From Glycomyces algeriensis (GTDB taxonomy: Bacteria > Actinomycetota > Actinomycetes > Mycobacteriales > Micromonosporaceae), in the NCBI RefSeq assembly GCF_027622855.1, contig NZ_JAPZVR010000005.1, positions 124,001 through 188,000 on the forward strand: a DNA stretch of 64,000 nucleotides. Direction: 5' to 3'. The notes under the pieces are model-generated. The model saw nothing but the letters and a program-made list of their open reading frames with translations, made no database searches and had not been told where the DNA came from. Both the position numbers and the translations under genes were made by a program. Positions 44,249 to 52,737 of this stretch are shown here, piece by piece. Numbering within the stretch: position 1 is the first letter of the stretch; each line of letters starts with the position of its first letter.

Positions 44249-45283
44249 TCAGTCCGCTACGGCGGCTTCGATCGTCAGCGTGCCCGCGTCGGCGTCGAGC
44301 ACGGCCTGCGTGCCGAGCGGCATCACGCGCGGGTCGAGGCCGTGGCCGACCTTGACGCCGCCGAGGACGGGGATGCCGAGGCCCCCGAGGCGGTTCATGA
44401 GGACCTCGCTCATCGTCCACTCTCCGGGCTTGTACTCGTCGTGCTCGTCGGGCGTGAACTGGCCGACGGCGATCCCGGCGAGGCCGTCGAGGTGCCCGGC
44501 GCGCAGGTAGCGGGTGAGCATCCCGTCGATCCGGTACCGGGCCTCGTCGGTGTCCTCGATGAAGAGGATCGCGCCGTCGGCGTCCGGCAGGTGGCTCTCG
44601 TCGGGTTCGGCGTCGAGCAGGGAGAGGTTGCCGCCGTAGAGCGGCCCCGAGGCGGTACCGGGCACGAGCACGGCGGACGTGGGTTCGAGCGGGTCGCGGG
44701 TGAGGACGACCGGGTCGGTGGTCATCAGGGCCGTGCGCAGCGACTCCGCGGTCGCGGCGGTGTTGTTGGAGGACCAGGCCATCATCGGCGAGTGCAGGCT
44801 CGCGAGTCCGGTGTGGTGGCGGGCGGCCAGGTGGAGGGCGGTGATGTCGGAGTAGCCGACGATGAGCTTCGGGTGCTTCTTCAGGCCCTTGAAGCTCACC
44901 TCGTCGATGATGCGGGTGGTCCCGTAGCCGCCGCGGGCGGTCATGACCGCCTTGGCCTCGGAGTGGTCGAGCGCGTACTGCAGGTCGGCGAGGCGGTGCT
45001 CGTCGGGTGCGGAGAGCCAGCCGTACGTGTCGAGCGCGTGCTCGGTCAGCTCGACGCGCAGCCCCCAGCCTTCGAGGATCGCGATGCCCTTCGCGACGGC
45101 CGCGGCGGTGGTGGGGCCGCCCGGGGCGGGCACGACGACGAGGTCGCCCGCTTCGAGCTTGGCGGGCTTGCGGGCCTTGGCCGCGGCGGCGGGCGCGGCC
45201 TGGGCGGTCGCGGCGACGGCGCCGGCGGCGACCGCGCCGATGAGGGCGCGGCGGGAGAGGGAGGGGCGGGGGTCGTTGCGCAT
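44249..45283 (-). CDS. Tat-type exported LD-carboxypeptidase (peptidase S66)
   Basis: 344 residues from ATG 45283 (GGAG upstream). A twin-arginine-like signal SRRALIGAVAAGAVAAT ends near AAAAKA. The S66 fold has ARGGYGTTRIIDEVSF and the nucleophile Ser in IVGYSDITALHL. The catalytic Glu/His are expected in ILFIEDTDEARYRIDGML and GVKVGHGLDP. It trims the terminal D-Ala from peptidoglycan tetrapeptides, or detoxifies microcin-like compounds (MccF branch). It interrupts the APC permease-ceoB neighbourhood that is contiguous in other actinobacteria. Confidence 0.88.
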   Translation of the reverse strand: MRNDPRPSLSRRALIGAVAAGAVAATAQAAPAAAAKARKPAKLEAGDLVVVPAPGGPTTAAAVAKGIAILEGWGLRVELTEHALDTYGWLSAPDEHRLADLQYALDHSEAKAVMTARGGYGTTRIIDEVSFKGLKKHPKLIVGYSDITALHLAARHHTGLASLHSPMMAWSSNNTAATAESLRTALMTTDPVVLTRDPLEPTSAVLVPGTASGPLYGGNLSLLDAEPDESHLPDADGAILFIEDTDEARYRIDGMLTRYLRAGHLDGLAGIAVGQFTPDEHDEYKPGEWTMSEVLMNRLGGLGIPVLGGVKVGHGLDPRVMPLGTQAVLDADAGTLTIEAAVAD

Positions 45284-45453
45284 GGGGCTCCTTCGAATCG
45301 TTCCTACACGCACTAGACGCTGTGGACGGTCGTTTCCACACCCCCTCGGGCGGAGTTTCCCGGTTCGCGCCCGACTCGAAGCGTCCGGCCCGGGGCGCCG
45401 CGGACGGCGCGGTATGGTCACGGGATCAATGTCGGAGCGAGAGGTGAACCCGG

Positions 45454-46122
45454 GTGCATGTGGTGATCATGGGCTGCGGCCGCGTCGGCTCGTCCCTGGC
45501 GCGGAGCCTGGTGGAGCGCGGGCACACCATCGGGATCATCGACCAGAACCCGAAGGCCTTCCGCCGCCTCGGCCCCGACTTCGACGAGACCACGGTCCGC
45601 GGCGTCGGCTTCGACCGCGAGGTCCTCGCGAAGGCCGGCATCAACCGGGCGGACGCGTTCGTCTCGGTCTCCTCCGGCGACAACTCGAACATCATCGCCG
45701 CGCGGGTCGCCCGCGAGAACTACGGCGTCCCCAACGTGATCGCCCGCATCTACGACCCGCAGCGCGCCAGTGTCTATGAGCGCCTTGGCATCCCGACCGT
45801 GGCAACGGTGCGGTGGACGGCCGACCGGCTGCTGCGCCACCTCCTCCCGGAGGACCAGGAGCCGCTGTGGCGCGACCCGACCGCGAGCCTGTCGATGGTC
45901 GAGATCCTCTGCGACGAGGGCTGGTACGGGACCGCGCTGACCCACCTCGAGCAGGCCACCGGCCACCGGGTCGCGTACATCACCCGCTTCGGGCGCGCGA
46001 CCCTGCCGACGCCGTCGACCGTGCTGCAGGACGGCGACCAGGTGTACATGCTCGTCGCCGACGGCGACGAAGGCCGCATCCGCGAGATCGCGGGCACCGC
46101 CCCGCAGGGAGGTGCCGCATGA
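45454..46122 (+). CDS. ceoB: TrkA-family K+ uptake regulatory protein, first copy
   Basis: 222 residues. The N-terminal RCK_N Rossmann domain is MHVVIMGCGRVGSSLARSLVE; the second half is an RCK_C/TrkA_C domain (about 140-215). It is a cytoplasmic NAD(H)/nucleotide sensor gating a potassium or cation transporter. GTG 45454 follows GAGAGG. The stop overlaps ceoC in ATGA, so the two proteins are made together. A TATGGT -10-like box lies at 45413. Confidence 0.93.
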   Translation: MHVVIMGCGRVGSSLARSLVERGHTIGIIDQNPKAFRRLGPDFDETTVRGVGFDREVLAKAGINRADAFVSVSSGDNSNIIAARVARENYGVPNVIARIYDPQRASVYERLGIPTVATVRWTADRLLRHLLPEDQEPLWRDPTASLSMVEILCDEGWYGTALTHLEQATGHRVAYITRFGRATLPTPSTVLQDGDQVYMLVADGDEGRIREIAGTAPQGGAA

Positions 46123-46784
46123 GGGTCGCCATCGCCGGGGCCGGGAACGTCGGCCGGTCGATCGCCGCGGAGCTGGTCGGCAACGGCCACCAAGTGCTCC
46201 TCATCGAACGCGACCCCGACTCCATGCGGCCCGAGCGGGTCCCCGAGGCCGAATGGCTGCTCGCGGACGCGTGCGAACTCGAGAACCTGCGCCAGGCGCA
46301 CCTCGAGGGCTGCGACGTCGCAGTGGCCGCCACGGGCGACGACAAGGTGAACCTCGTGGTCAGCCTCCTGTCGAAGACCGAGTTCGCGGTGCCGCGCGTG
46401 GTCGCGCGCGTCAACCGCGCCGAGAACGAGTGGCTGTTCAACGAGGAGTGGGGCGTCGACGTCTCGGTCTCCAAGCCGCGGCTCCTCGCCGCGCTCGTCG
46501 AGGAGGCCGTCAGCGTCGGCGACCTGGTGCGGCTCCTGACCTTCCGCCAGTCGCAGGCGAACCTGGTCGAGATCACGCTGCCGCTGGACGCCCCGCACGT
46601 GGGCAGCCGCGTGGCCGACGTGCCGCTCCCGCACGACGTCGCGCTCGTGGCGATCATCCGCGGCCGCCGCGTCATCGCCCCCAGCGGCGACGACACGCTC
46701 GAATCCGGCGACGAGCTGGTGTTCGTGTGCAATGAGGACTCCGAAGAGGCCACCCGCTCGGTCATCCTCGGCAAGCGCCGCTGA
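46119..46784 (+). CDS. ceoC: TrkA-family K+ uptake regulatory protein, second copy
   Basis: 221 residues, a paralogue of ceoB. The NAD motif is VAIAGAGNVGRSIAAELV, and a C-terminal TrkA_C domain contains NLVEITLPLDAPHVG and DELVFVCNEDSEEA. Four-base overlap with ceoB; the pair matches the ceoBC genes of mycobacteria in order and orientation. It probably forms heteromers with CeoB. Confidence 0.93.
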   Translation: MRVAIAGAGNVGRSIAAELVGNGHQVLLIERDPDSMRPERVPEAEWLLADACELENLRQAHLEGCDVAVAATGDDKVNLVVSLLSKTEFAVPRVVARVNRAENEWLFNEEWGVDVSVSKPRLLAALVEEAVSVGDLVRLLTFRQSQANLVEITLPLDAPHVGSRVADVPLPHDVALVAIIRGRRVIAPSGDDTLESGDELVFVCNEDSEEATRSVILGKRR

Positions 46785-46831
46785 CCGCGGGCGGCAAACG
46801 GGCGCTTGCGGACTTTACCGGCGGACCCGGC

Positions 46832-46873
46832 TTTACAGAGGAGCCCAGTCGAGTTACATTGATGGTTATCAAT
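46832..46873 (+). promoter_or_regulatory. LPMO-1 promoter and start-site palindrome
   Basis: -35 TTTACA (46832-46837), 17-base spacer, -10 TACATT (46855-46860). The palindrome ATTGAT-GGTT-ATCAAT (46858-46873) overlaps the -10 and the expected start site. LPMO-2 has the same arrangement. Confidence 0.7.
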
Positions 46874-46883
46874 TTCCTTCGAT

Positions 46884-46897
46884 TGGGAGCGCTCTCA
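46884..46897. promoter_or_regulatory. CebR-like operator overlapping the LPMO-1 start
   Basis: TGGGAGCGCTCTCA differs at one base from TGGGAGCGCTCCCA, the operator of the LacI-family cellulose-utilisation repressor CebR of streptomycetes. It covers the ribosome-binding site and the A of the ATG. Confidence 0.75.
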
Positions 46898-47967
46898 TGT
46901 TCAAGCACACCCGACATCGCCTGCGGAAGGCGATCGTCGTCATCGCCGCGGTCGCCGCGGCAGCCGCCTCGGCGTTCGTCTTCATCCAGCCGGCAGCCAG
47001 CCACGGCACCGCCACCAGCCCGCCCTCCCGGCAGTACAGCTGCTGGGAGCGGTGGGGCGACGACCACCTCAACCCCGACATGGCCGACACCGACCCGATG
47101 TGCGCGCAGGCCTGGCAGGCCAACCCCAACACCATGTGGAACTGGAACGGCCTCCTGCGCGAGGGCCTCCAGGGCCAGCACGAGACGCGCATCCCCGACA
47201 ACCAGCTCTGCTCGGGCGGGCGCGCCGAAGGCGGCCGCTACAACTCCCTCGACGCCGCCGGCGCCTGGCACACGACGCCGCTCGAGAACAACTTCACCCT
47301 GCACTACACGGACACCGCCGTCCACGGCGGCGACTACTACTGGGTGTACGTCTCCAAGCAGGGCTACGACGCGACCACGGACTCGCTCGACTGGGCCGAC
47401 CTCGAACGGGTCGCCTCCACGGGCGTCTACGAGCCGGGCGAGGCCGTCGACATCCCCGTGAGCGCCCCCGGGCGCACCGGACGGCACATCGTCTACGTGG
47501 TCTGGCAGGCCAGCCACACCGACCAGGCGTTCTACTCCTGCTCGGACGTGTGGTTCGGCGAGGGCGGCCCCACCGAGGAGCCGACCGACCCGACCGGTGA
47601 GCCGACGGACGACCCGACCAGCGACGACCCGACCGAGGAGCCCACCACGGGCGGCCCCGCGGAGGGCCTCGCCTGCGCGGCCAGCGCCTCGATCAACAGC
47701 TGGAACACCGGCGCCACGGTCACCGTCACGGTGGCGAACACCGGGACCCGCACGGTCAACTCGTGGATGCTCCACTGGACGTGGGCGAACTCGGGGGTCG
47801 CGGTGAGCAACATCTGGAGCGCCTCGCACTCCACGATGGGCGGCATGCAGATGGCCGCGCCGGTCACCTACAACCAGGCGATCCCGCCGGGGGGCTCGGT
47901 GTCCTTCGGCTTCAACGTCAACGGCTCGCTGAGCACGATGCCGGCGATCGACTGCCTCCCCAGTTAG
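46897..47967 (+). CDS. Secreted AA10 lytic polysaccharide monooxygenase with CBM2 (LPMO-1)
   Basis: 356 residues. A signal peptide (1-35, ending QPAAS) leaves His36 as mature residue 1, the first copper ligand (HGTATSPPSR). The second copper-brace His is probably His143 in VHGGDYYWVYVSKQGYD, with an axial Phe near 220 (SCSDVWF). The domain resembles the streptomycete ScLPMO10B type (CWERWGDD, MWNWNGL), which oxidises cellulose and chitin. A Thr/Pro/Asp linker (about 223-250) joins a CBM2 (about 255-356) with conserved Trp residues. Controlled by a CebR-like operator. Confidence 0.93.
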   Translation: MFKHTRHRLRKAIVVIAAVAAAAASAFVFIQPAASHGTATSPPSRQYSCWERWGDDHLNPDMADTDPMCAQAWQANPNTMWNWNGLLREGLQGQHETRIPDNQLCSGGRAEGGRYNSLDAAGAWHTTPLENNFTLHYTDTAVHGGDYYWVYVSKQGYDATTDSLDWADLERVASTGVYEPGEAVDIPVSAPGRTGRHIVYVVWQASHTDQAFYSCSDVWFGEGGPTEEPTDPTGEPTDDPTSDDPTEEPTTGGPAEGLACAASASINSWNTGATVTVTVANTGTRTVNSWMLHWTWANSGVAVSNIWSASHSTMGGMQMAAPVTYNQAIPPGGSVSFGFNVNGSLSTMPAIDCLPS

Positions 47968-47978
47968 GACGCGGCAGC

Positions 47979-48006
47979 GCGGCCCCGGCCCTTCGGCCGG
48001 GGCCGC
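47979..48006 (+). terminator. Terminator hairpin after LPMO-1
   Basis: GCGGCCCCGGCC-CTTC-GGCCGGGGCCGC, 11 bases after the stop, followed by GTT. Confidence 0.8.
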
Positions 48007-48063
48007 GTTCGCGTGTTCCGGAAGTATTCGGCGGGTCGGTCGTCGAAAATTCGGCAACCGGTG

Positions 48064-48106
48064 TTTACAAGGGGCTTTCCAAACAGATACATTGAAAGTT
48101 CTCAAT
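48064..48106 (+). promoter_or_regulatory. LPMO-2 promoter and start-site palindrome
   Basis: -35 TTTACA (48064-48069), 18-base spacer, -10 TACATT (48088-48093). The palindrome ATTGA-N6-TCAAT (48091-48106) is placed exactly as upstream of LPMO-1. Confidence 0.7.
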
Positions 48107-48119
48107 GTTCCTATTGTTT

Positions 48120-48133
48120 TGGGAGCGCTTTCA
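48120..48133. promoter_or_regulatory. CebR-like operator overlapping the LPMO-2 start
   Basis: TGGGAGCGCTTTCA, two differences from the streptomycete CebR operator, overlapping the ATG exactly as at LPMO-1. Confidence 0.7.
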
Positions 48134-49278
48134 TGTTGCACTTCAACAGGTTCGGCGGCCACCCCGCCGACACAACGGACGGCAGGCAGCGGCGGCGGCG
48201 CCTCCGCAGCCTCATCGTCGCCATCGCCGCGATCCTCGCGGCCGGAGCCGCGGCCTTCGTCTTCGTCCAGCCCGCCGCCAGCCACGGCACGTCCATCGCC
48301 CAGCCCTCCCGCCACTACAGCTGCTGGGAGCGGTGGGGCTCGGACTTCCAGAACCCGGCGATGGAGCAGGAGGACCCGATGTGCTGGGCCGCCTGGCAGA
48401 ACGACACCAACGCCATGTGGAACTGGAACGGCCTCTACCGCGAGCAAGTGGGCGGCGACCACCAAGCGGCCGTTCCCGACAACCAGCTGTGCTCCGGCGG
48501 GCGGACGGGCGGCACCCGGTACGCGCCCCTCGACGAACCGGGCGCCTGGAAGACCACGCCGGTGAACGCGAACTTCACGTTCACCAACTGGGACCAGGCG
48601 AACCACGGCGCGGACTACTACCGGATCTACGTCTCGAAGCAGGGTTACGACGCCCAGACGGACGCCCTCGACTGGGCCGACCTGGAACTGGTGAAGGACA
48701 CCGGCGACATCGACCCCGGCGTCGGGCGACCGCCCGCCACCGGCGGCGGCACCCTCGTCGACATCCCCGTGAGCGCCCCCGGCCGCACCGGCCACCATGT
48801 CGTGTACATGATCTGGCAGGCCAGCCACCAGGACCAGACGTTCTACGCGTGCTCCGACGTCTGGTTCGGCCCCGGCGGGCCCACCCCGACGATCACGCCG
48901 GACGAGCCCTCCCCCACCACCGACGAGCCGACCGAACCGGACCCGACCACCGAGGTGCCGACCACGGGCGGCCCCAACGGGTACGCGTGCACCGCGACGG
49001 CCGCGGTCAACAGCTGGGGCTCGGGCGCCACGGTCACGGTGAAGGTCGCCAACACCGGGACGCAGGCCATCCACAACTGGATGCTGCACTGGCAGTGGCC
49101 GAGCGGCGTCACCGTCAGCAACAGCTGGAACGCCACCCTCTCCACCATGGGCGGCATGCAGATGGCCGCACCGGCCTCCTACAACCAAGCGATCCCGGTC
49201 GGCGGCTCCGTTGAGTTCGGACTCAACGTCGCCGGATCACTGGCGAGCGCGCCCGCGTTCGACTGCCTGCCGAGTTAA
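48133..49278 (+). CDS. Secreted AA10 lytic polysaccharide monooxygenase with CBM2 (LPMO-2)
   Basis: 381 residues from ATG 48133, fixed by the operator/promoter layout shared with LPMO-1. The signal peptide (about 1-50) ends QPAAS, giving His51 as mature N-terminus (HGTSIAQPSR). His158 in NHGADYYRIYVSKQGYD is the probable second copper ligand. A small insertion PGVGRPPATGGG precedes the DIPVSAPGRTG strand that LPMO-1 also has. Pro/Asp/Thr linker and C-terminal CBM2 as in LPMO-1. Tandem duplication followed by divergence; the pair probably acts on crystalline cellulose or mixed substrates. Confidence 0.93.
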   Translation: MLHFNRFGGHPADTTDGRQRRRRLRSLIVAIAAILAAGAAAFVFVQPAASHGTSIAQPSRHYSCWERWGSDFQNPAMEQEDPMCWAAWQNDTNAMWNWNGLYREQVGGDHQAAVPDNQLCSGGRTGGTRYAPLDEPGAWKTTPVNANFTFTNWDQANHGADYYRIYVSKQGYDAQTDALDWADLELVKDTGDIDPGVGRPPATGGGTLVDIPVSAPGRTGHHVVYMIWQASHQDQTFYACSDVWFGPGGPTPTITPDEPSPTTDEPTEPDPTTEVPTTGGPNGYACTATAAVNSWGSGATVTVKVANTGTQAIHNWMLHWQWPSGVTVSNSWNATLSTMGGMQMAAPASYNQAIPVGGSVEFGLNVAGSLASAPAFDCLPS

Positions 49279-49283
49279 ACGCG

Positions 49284-49311
49284 AAGGCGCGGCGCACCAG
49301 CGCCGCGCCTT
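49284..49311. terminator. Bidirectional terminator between LPMO-2 and the DUF3159 gene
   Basis: AAGGCGCGGCGC-ACCA-GCGCCGCGCCTT, perfect stem, 5 bases after the LPMO-2 stop and 13 from the stop of the converging gene. Confidence 0.8.
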
Positions 49312-49324
49312 CCGAAGCTCTCGA

Positions 49325-50071
49325 TCAAGCCGCGCTCGGCGCGGCGGCATCGACGGCCTTCATCCTGCGGCGCACCGCCCAGATCGTGAAGGCCGTCAGC
49401 GCGATCGTGACGGGCCAGCCGCCGAAGAGCGTCACCAGGCCCAGCGCGTTGTCCGCGTCCAGGTAGTACAGCCAGATGCGGGCCGCGTTCTTCACGATGA
49501 AGACGATGCCCCACAGGATCGTGATCCGGCTCAGGATGTCGACGAGCGGCTTGTTCTCGCGCCACTCCTTCTTGCCGCCCTGGGCGACCACGGCGTAGAT
49601 CCAGCCGATGATCGGGTGGCGCACCAGCGCCGAGACGATGAGCAGTACGCCGTACACCGAGCCCTGGATGATCCCGGGCAGGTAGAAGTTGCGGGCGTCC
49701 GTCGACCTCCAGGCGAGGAACGCGCCGAGCGCGATGCCGAAGAGGCCGTTGAGCGCGTGGCGCATCGACTCCCTGCGGGCCGCGCGCCAGCCGGCGATCG
49801 CCAGCGCGCTCGCGGCGGAGATGACGATGGCCCATTGGAGCCCGCTCATCGGGCCCATCTGGTCGGGCAGGAGCGGGTTGAGCACCACGAACAGGGTGAT
49901 CGGGACCGCGGCCTCCACGACGCCCTTGACGCCGCCGAGCTGCTGCGAGAGCTGCTCGGTGAACGGCGGCAGGTCGTCGTCCGGCTCGCGGCGCACCGGG
50001 GCCTCGCGGACCTCGGTCTCGGCCTGTTCCGGCTCGGTGTCGGTCTCGTGGGCCGGCGTCTCGGTGCTCAA
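49325..50071 (-). CDS. DUF3159 membrane protein
   Basis: 248 residues from TTG 50071 (GGAAGG six bases upstream). An acidic N-terminus (about 1-35) is followed by FTEQLSQQLGGVKGVVEAAVP and six predicted membrane helices. WIYAVVAQGGKKEWRENK is the most conserved cytoplasmic loop of DUF3159. Function unknown; the family sits beside ceoBC and dut in many actinobacteria (Rv2693c position). It probably heads nothing itself but follows the OB-fold gene on the minus strand. Confidence 0.85.
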   Translation of the reverse strand: MSTETPAHETDTEPEQAETEVREAPVRREPDDDLPPFTEQLSQQLGGVKGVVEAAVPITLFVVLNPLLPDQMGPMSGLQWAIVISAASALAIAGWRAARRESMRHALNGLFGIALGAFLAWRSTDARNFYLPGIIQGSVYGVLLIVSALVRHPIIGWIYAVVAQGGKKEWRENKPLVDILSRITILWGIVFIVKNAARIWLYYLDADNALGLVTLFGGWPVTIALTAFTIWAVRRRMKAVDAAAPSAA

Positions 50072-50105
50072 TGCGGGCCTTCCAGGTCGTGTGGCTGGTC
50101 CGCGC

Positions 50106-50432
50106 TCAGGGGCGCAGTTCATAGGTCGGGTTGTAGACGACGAGGCGACCGTCGCCCAGCTGGGCCACGCGGCCGCGGGCGACGAGCCTGGTCCCGGCCT
50201 CAAGGCCCACGATACGCCGTCGGCCCATCCAGACCAATGCGACCTGACCGGTGCCGTCGAAGAGTTCGGCTTCCACAGAAGGGGAACGGCCGTCGGTGCG
50301 GAGCACGACGGTGCGCAGGCGCCCGGCGACCACGGCGAGCTGCCGGGGCTCGAGCGTCCCGATCGGGGTCGTGTCGGGGTCCGACTCGCGGCGGATCTCG
50401 TCGGCGAACAGCTCCTGGGAGGGCGCGGCCAT
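50106..50432 (-). CDS. OB-fold nucleic-acid-binding protein
   Basis: 108 residues. The OB-fold is recognisable in VVAGRLRTVVLR, SVEAELFDGTGQVALVWMGR and LVARGRVAQLGDGRLVVYNPTYEL, the tRNA_anti-like pattern also found in RecG wedge domains. Corresponds to the Rv2694c family by position and size. The role is unknown; single-stranded nucleic acid binding is expected from the fold. Confidence 0.82.
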   Translation of the reverse strand: MAAPSQELFADEIRRESDPDTTPIGTLEPRQLAVVAGRLRTVVLRTDGRSPSVEAELFDGTGQVALVWMGRRRIVGLEAGTRLVARGRVAQLGDGRLVVYNPTYELRP

Positions 50433-50503
50433 CCGCTTGAGCCAGCCCTTCAGTCCCCCGCCCTTGGCGGGGACGGCCCGCGAGGTGTCGATCGTCCCGT
50501 CCC

Positions 50504-51244
50504 CTACCGCTTGGGGCGCGGCGAGGGCTTGCGGCGGACCTGGGGCCGGGGGGTGTCGCCGGCGGCGATGATGGCGCGGCTGCCGTCGCCGCCGTCGGCC
50601 TTGCGCTGCGCGATGCGCGCGGCGGCCTCCTCGGCCATCTTCGGCGGGAGCTTCAGGGGGAGCGGCTCGCGCACCGGCATGGCGGTCGAGCCGCGGTCGA
50701 TCACGAGCAGGCGCAGGGCCTCGTCGAGCTCGGGGGCGGCGGCCTCGTCGAGGGCGCGCTGGCCCTGGAAGGTGGCCTGCACGAACCAGCGGGGGCCGTC
50801 GATGCCGCAGAAGCGCACCGAGTTGGTGCCCTTCTTGGTGGTGACTTTGGCGATGAGCTCGGCGCCCCAGGCGCCCTCGACCTCCTCGACCTGGCCGCCC
50901 TGGCCGGTGACCTGGGCGGTGAGTTCACCGCGGAACTCGTCCCAGATGCCCTCGCTGCGGGGCGCGGCGCGCACGAGCAGTTGGAGGGCGGAGGAGCCGG
51001 TGGTGAGCAGGACCTGACTGATGTTGCCCTTGGCGTCGGTCTGGGCCTGGAAGCCCACGCCCTTGGGGACGGGGAGTCGGATCGCTCCCAGGTCGATGCG
51101 GCGGACGTCGTCGTCGGGGGCGTCGGCGACGTCGAAGGGGCCTTCGGTCGCCTCGTGCTCGAAGGTCTCCCCGCTCTCGGCCAGGGAGTCGAGGACGGCG
51201 CCCTCGGCGGGGCGCTGCTTCTTCGACTTTCGCCGCTTAAACAC
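50504..51244 (-). CDS. DUF3710 protein
   Basis: 246 residues from GTG 51244 (AGGAG seven bases upstream). Basic start [11 protein letters not shown], acidic spacer, then a domain with [31 protein letters not shown] and [17 protein letters not shown] that I recognise as DUF3710 (Rv2696c). Basic Pro-rich tail. The start overlaps the dut stop by eight bases, so it is coupled to dut. Function unknown. Confidence 0.88.
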   Translation of the reverse strand: MFKRRKSKKQRPAEGAVLDSLAESGETFEHEATEGPFDVADAPDDDVRRIDLGAIRLPVPKGVGFQAQTDAKGNISQVLLTTGSSALQLLVRAAPRSEGIWDEFRGELTAQVTGQGGQVEEVEGAWGAELIAKVTTKKGTNSVRFCGIDGPRWFVQATFQGQRALDEAAAPELDEALRLLVIDRGSTAMPVREPLPLKLPPKMAEEAAARIAQRKADGGDGSRAIIAAGDTPRPQVRRKPSPRPKR

Positions 51245-51713
51245 GTTCGCTCTCCTCTGCAAGTCGGCGGTGCCCGCCGGTGGAACCGTGGCCGCTCGCG
51301 CCGCGCTGCGTCGGCGCGAGGTCGTCGACCTCGGTGAAACGGGCTCGCACAACCGGTTGGACTACCAATTGTGCGACACGGTCTCCGCGTTCGATGACGG
51401 CGGTCCGGTCCGGGTCCAGGTTCACGAGGTTGATCTTGATCTCACCGCGGTATCCGGAGTCGATCGTGCCGGGTGCGTTGACGATCGTGACGCCGAGCCG
51501 GTGGGCCAGTCCGGAGCGCGGATTCGTGTAGCCGACGTGGCCTTCGGGGATCGCGACGGCGACGCCGGTGCCGACGAGGGCCCGCTGCCCGGGGGCCAGC
51601 TCGACGCCCTCGGCGGCGTAGAGGTCCGCGCCCGCGTCGCCGGGGTGCGCGTAGGCGGGCAGCGGCAGGTCGGGGTCGAGCCGCCGGATGGCGACCGGGA
51701 CTTCGGCGGTCAT
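51237..51713 (-). CDS. dut: Deoxyuridine 5'-triphosphate nucleotidohydrolase
   Basis: Hydrolyses dUTP to dUMP, keeping uracil out of DNA and supplying thymidylate synthesis. 158 residues from ATG 51713, the normal trimeric dUTPase length. Motif I is [11 protein letters not shown], motif [11 protein letters not shown], motif [23 protein letters not shown] (catalytic Asp), motif [13 protein letters not shown] and motif [12 protein letters not shown]. The His in motif V where many enzymes have Phe is also seen in mycobacterial Dut. Divergent from the DUF3093 gene. Confidence 0.96.
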   Translation of the reverse strand: MTAEVPVAIRRLDPDLPLPAYAHPGDAGADLYAAEGVELAPGQRALVGTGVAVAIPEGHVGYTNPRSGLAHRLGVTIVNAPGTIDSGYRGEIKINLVNLDPDRTAVIERGDRVAQLVVQPVVRARFTEVDDLAPTQRGASGHGSTGGHRRLAEESERV

Positions 51714-51786
51714 CGTCGTCGGGTTCCTCTCACTCGCGGAAGCACGCCTTGGAGCAGGCGCACTGTGCGGGGTTATGGTCTCAGAT

Positions 51787-52266
51787 ATGAGGAGCGGGGA
51801 ACGGTACGCCGAGCGCATGAGTCTGCCTGCGTCGGGTTGGCTGGCCGTGATCGCGGTGGCGGTGCTGGCCGGGGCGTTGTCGAACTTCGGCGACATGCGC
51901 TGGTGGCGGGTGACCGCGAGCGTCGCGCTCATGGTCGCGGTGGTCGCCGGCGCGTGGTGGCTGGGCCGCCTGCGCGTGAGCGTCGCCGAGTCCGGCGGCG
52001 AGACGTGGCTCCACGTGGACGACGCGAAGCTGCCGATGTCGGCCGTGGCCGAGGTGCAGGTGCTGGAGCCGGTCGCGTACTCGGACGCACTCGGCGTGGC
52101 CCAGCATCCGCTGGCGTTCGCGGTGCAACGGCCGTGGATCAACCGCGGGCTGCGGATCGTCCTGGACGACCCGGCGGACCCGACCCCCTACTGGATCGTC
52201 GCCTCGCGGCGTCCTGAGCGGCTCAAGGCCGCCCTGACGGCCGCGCGGGACTCGGCGGAGGCCTAG
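51787..52266 (+). CDS. DUF3093 membrane protein
   Basis: 159 residues from ATG 51787. [20 protein letters not shown] begins the first of two adjacent membrane helices, followed by an extra- or cytoplasmic beta-rich domain with [19 protein letters not shown] and [22 protein letters not shown], diagnostic of DUF3093 (Rv2698 position). TATGGT (51774-51779) lies seven bases before this ATG, fitting a leaderless mRNA; ATG 51775 overlaps that box and is rejected on that ground. Function unknown. Confidence 0.85.
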   Translation: MRSGERYAERMSLPASGWLAVIAVAVLAGALSNFGDMRWWRVTASVALMVAVVAGAWWLGRLRVSVAESGGETWLHVDDAKLPMSAVAEVQVLEPVAYSDALGVAQHPLAFAVQRPWINRGLRIVLDDPADPTPYWIVASRRPERLKAALTAARDSAEA

Positions 52267-52283
52267 GCCCCCGAACAAGCGAG

Positions 52284-52313
52284 ACGGCCCGCAGGAGGCA
52301 TCCTGCGAGCCGT
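52284..52313 (+). terminator. Terminator hairpin after DUF3093 gene
   Basis: ACGGC-GCAGGA stem with TCCTGC-GCCGT (small internal loop), 17 bases after the stop. Confidence 0.65.
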
Positions 52314-52413
52314 GCGCTATCCGAGGGGCACCGTGTTCCTGCCGCACCGTTGTCAAAACCGCGCAGTCGTCACGACCGCACGGTCGTTCCATTGCACGTC
52401 GTTCCACTGCACA

Positions 52414-52438
52414 GTCGAGCCGCCGAAAGGGGCTCGAC
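52414..52438 (-). terminator. Terminator hairpin after DUF4193 gene
   Basis: GTCGAGCC / GGCTCGAC with a nine-base loop, just 3' of the minus-strand stop. Beside it GTCGTTCCAYTGCAC is repeated twice in tandem (52384-52413). Confidence 0.6.
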
Positions 52439-52440
52439 CG

Positions 52441-52737
52441 CTACGCGCAGTCCTTGCAGATCGGCTGCCCGTTCTTCTCCTTGGCGAACTGGCTGCGGTG
52501 GTGGACCAGGAAGCAGCTGGAGCATCGGAACTCGTCCTGCTGCATCGGCAGGACCTTCACCGAGAGCTCCTCGTCGCCCAGGTCGGCGCCGGGCAGCTCG
52601 AAGTTCTCCGCGACCTCGGCCTCGTCGACGTCCACCGACCCCGATTGATCGGTGCGGCCCTTCGCGAGGGCGTCAATGCCGTCGGTCCCGGCGGTCTCTT
52701 CCTTGTCGCGGCGCGGGGCGTCGTAGTCGGTTGCCAT
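52441..52737 (-). CDS. DUF4193 zinc-ribbon-like protein
   Basis: 98 residues: an acidic N-terminal half (SVDVDEAEVAENFELPGADL) and a C-terminal zinc-binding motif, FRCSSCFLVHHRSQFAKE then ICKDCA, i.e. two CxxC pairs. This is the DUF4193 family, near-universal in Actinomycetota and located beside dut/cei. Function unknown; the zinc ribbon suggests nucleic-acid or RNA polymerase contact (inference). Confidence 0.9.
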   Translation of the reverse strand: MATDYDAPRRDKEETAGTDGIDALAKGRTDQSGSVDVDEAEVAENFELPGADLGDEELSVKVLPMQQDEFRCSSCFLVHHRSQFAKEKNGQPICKDCA

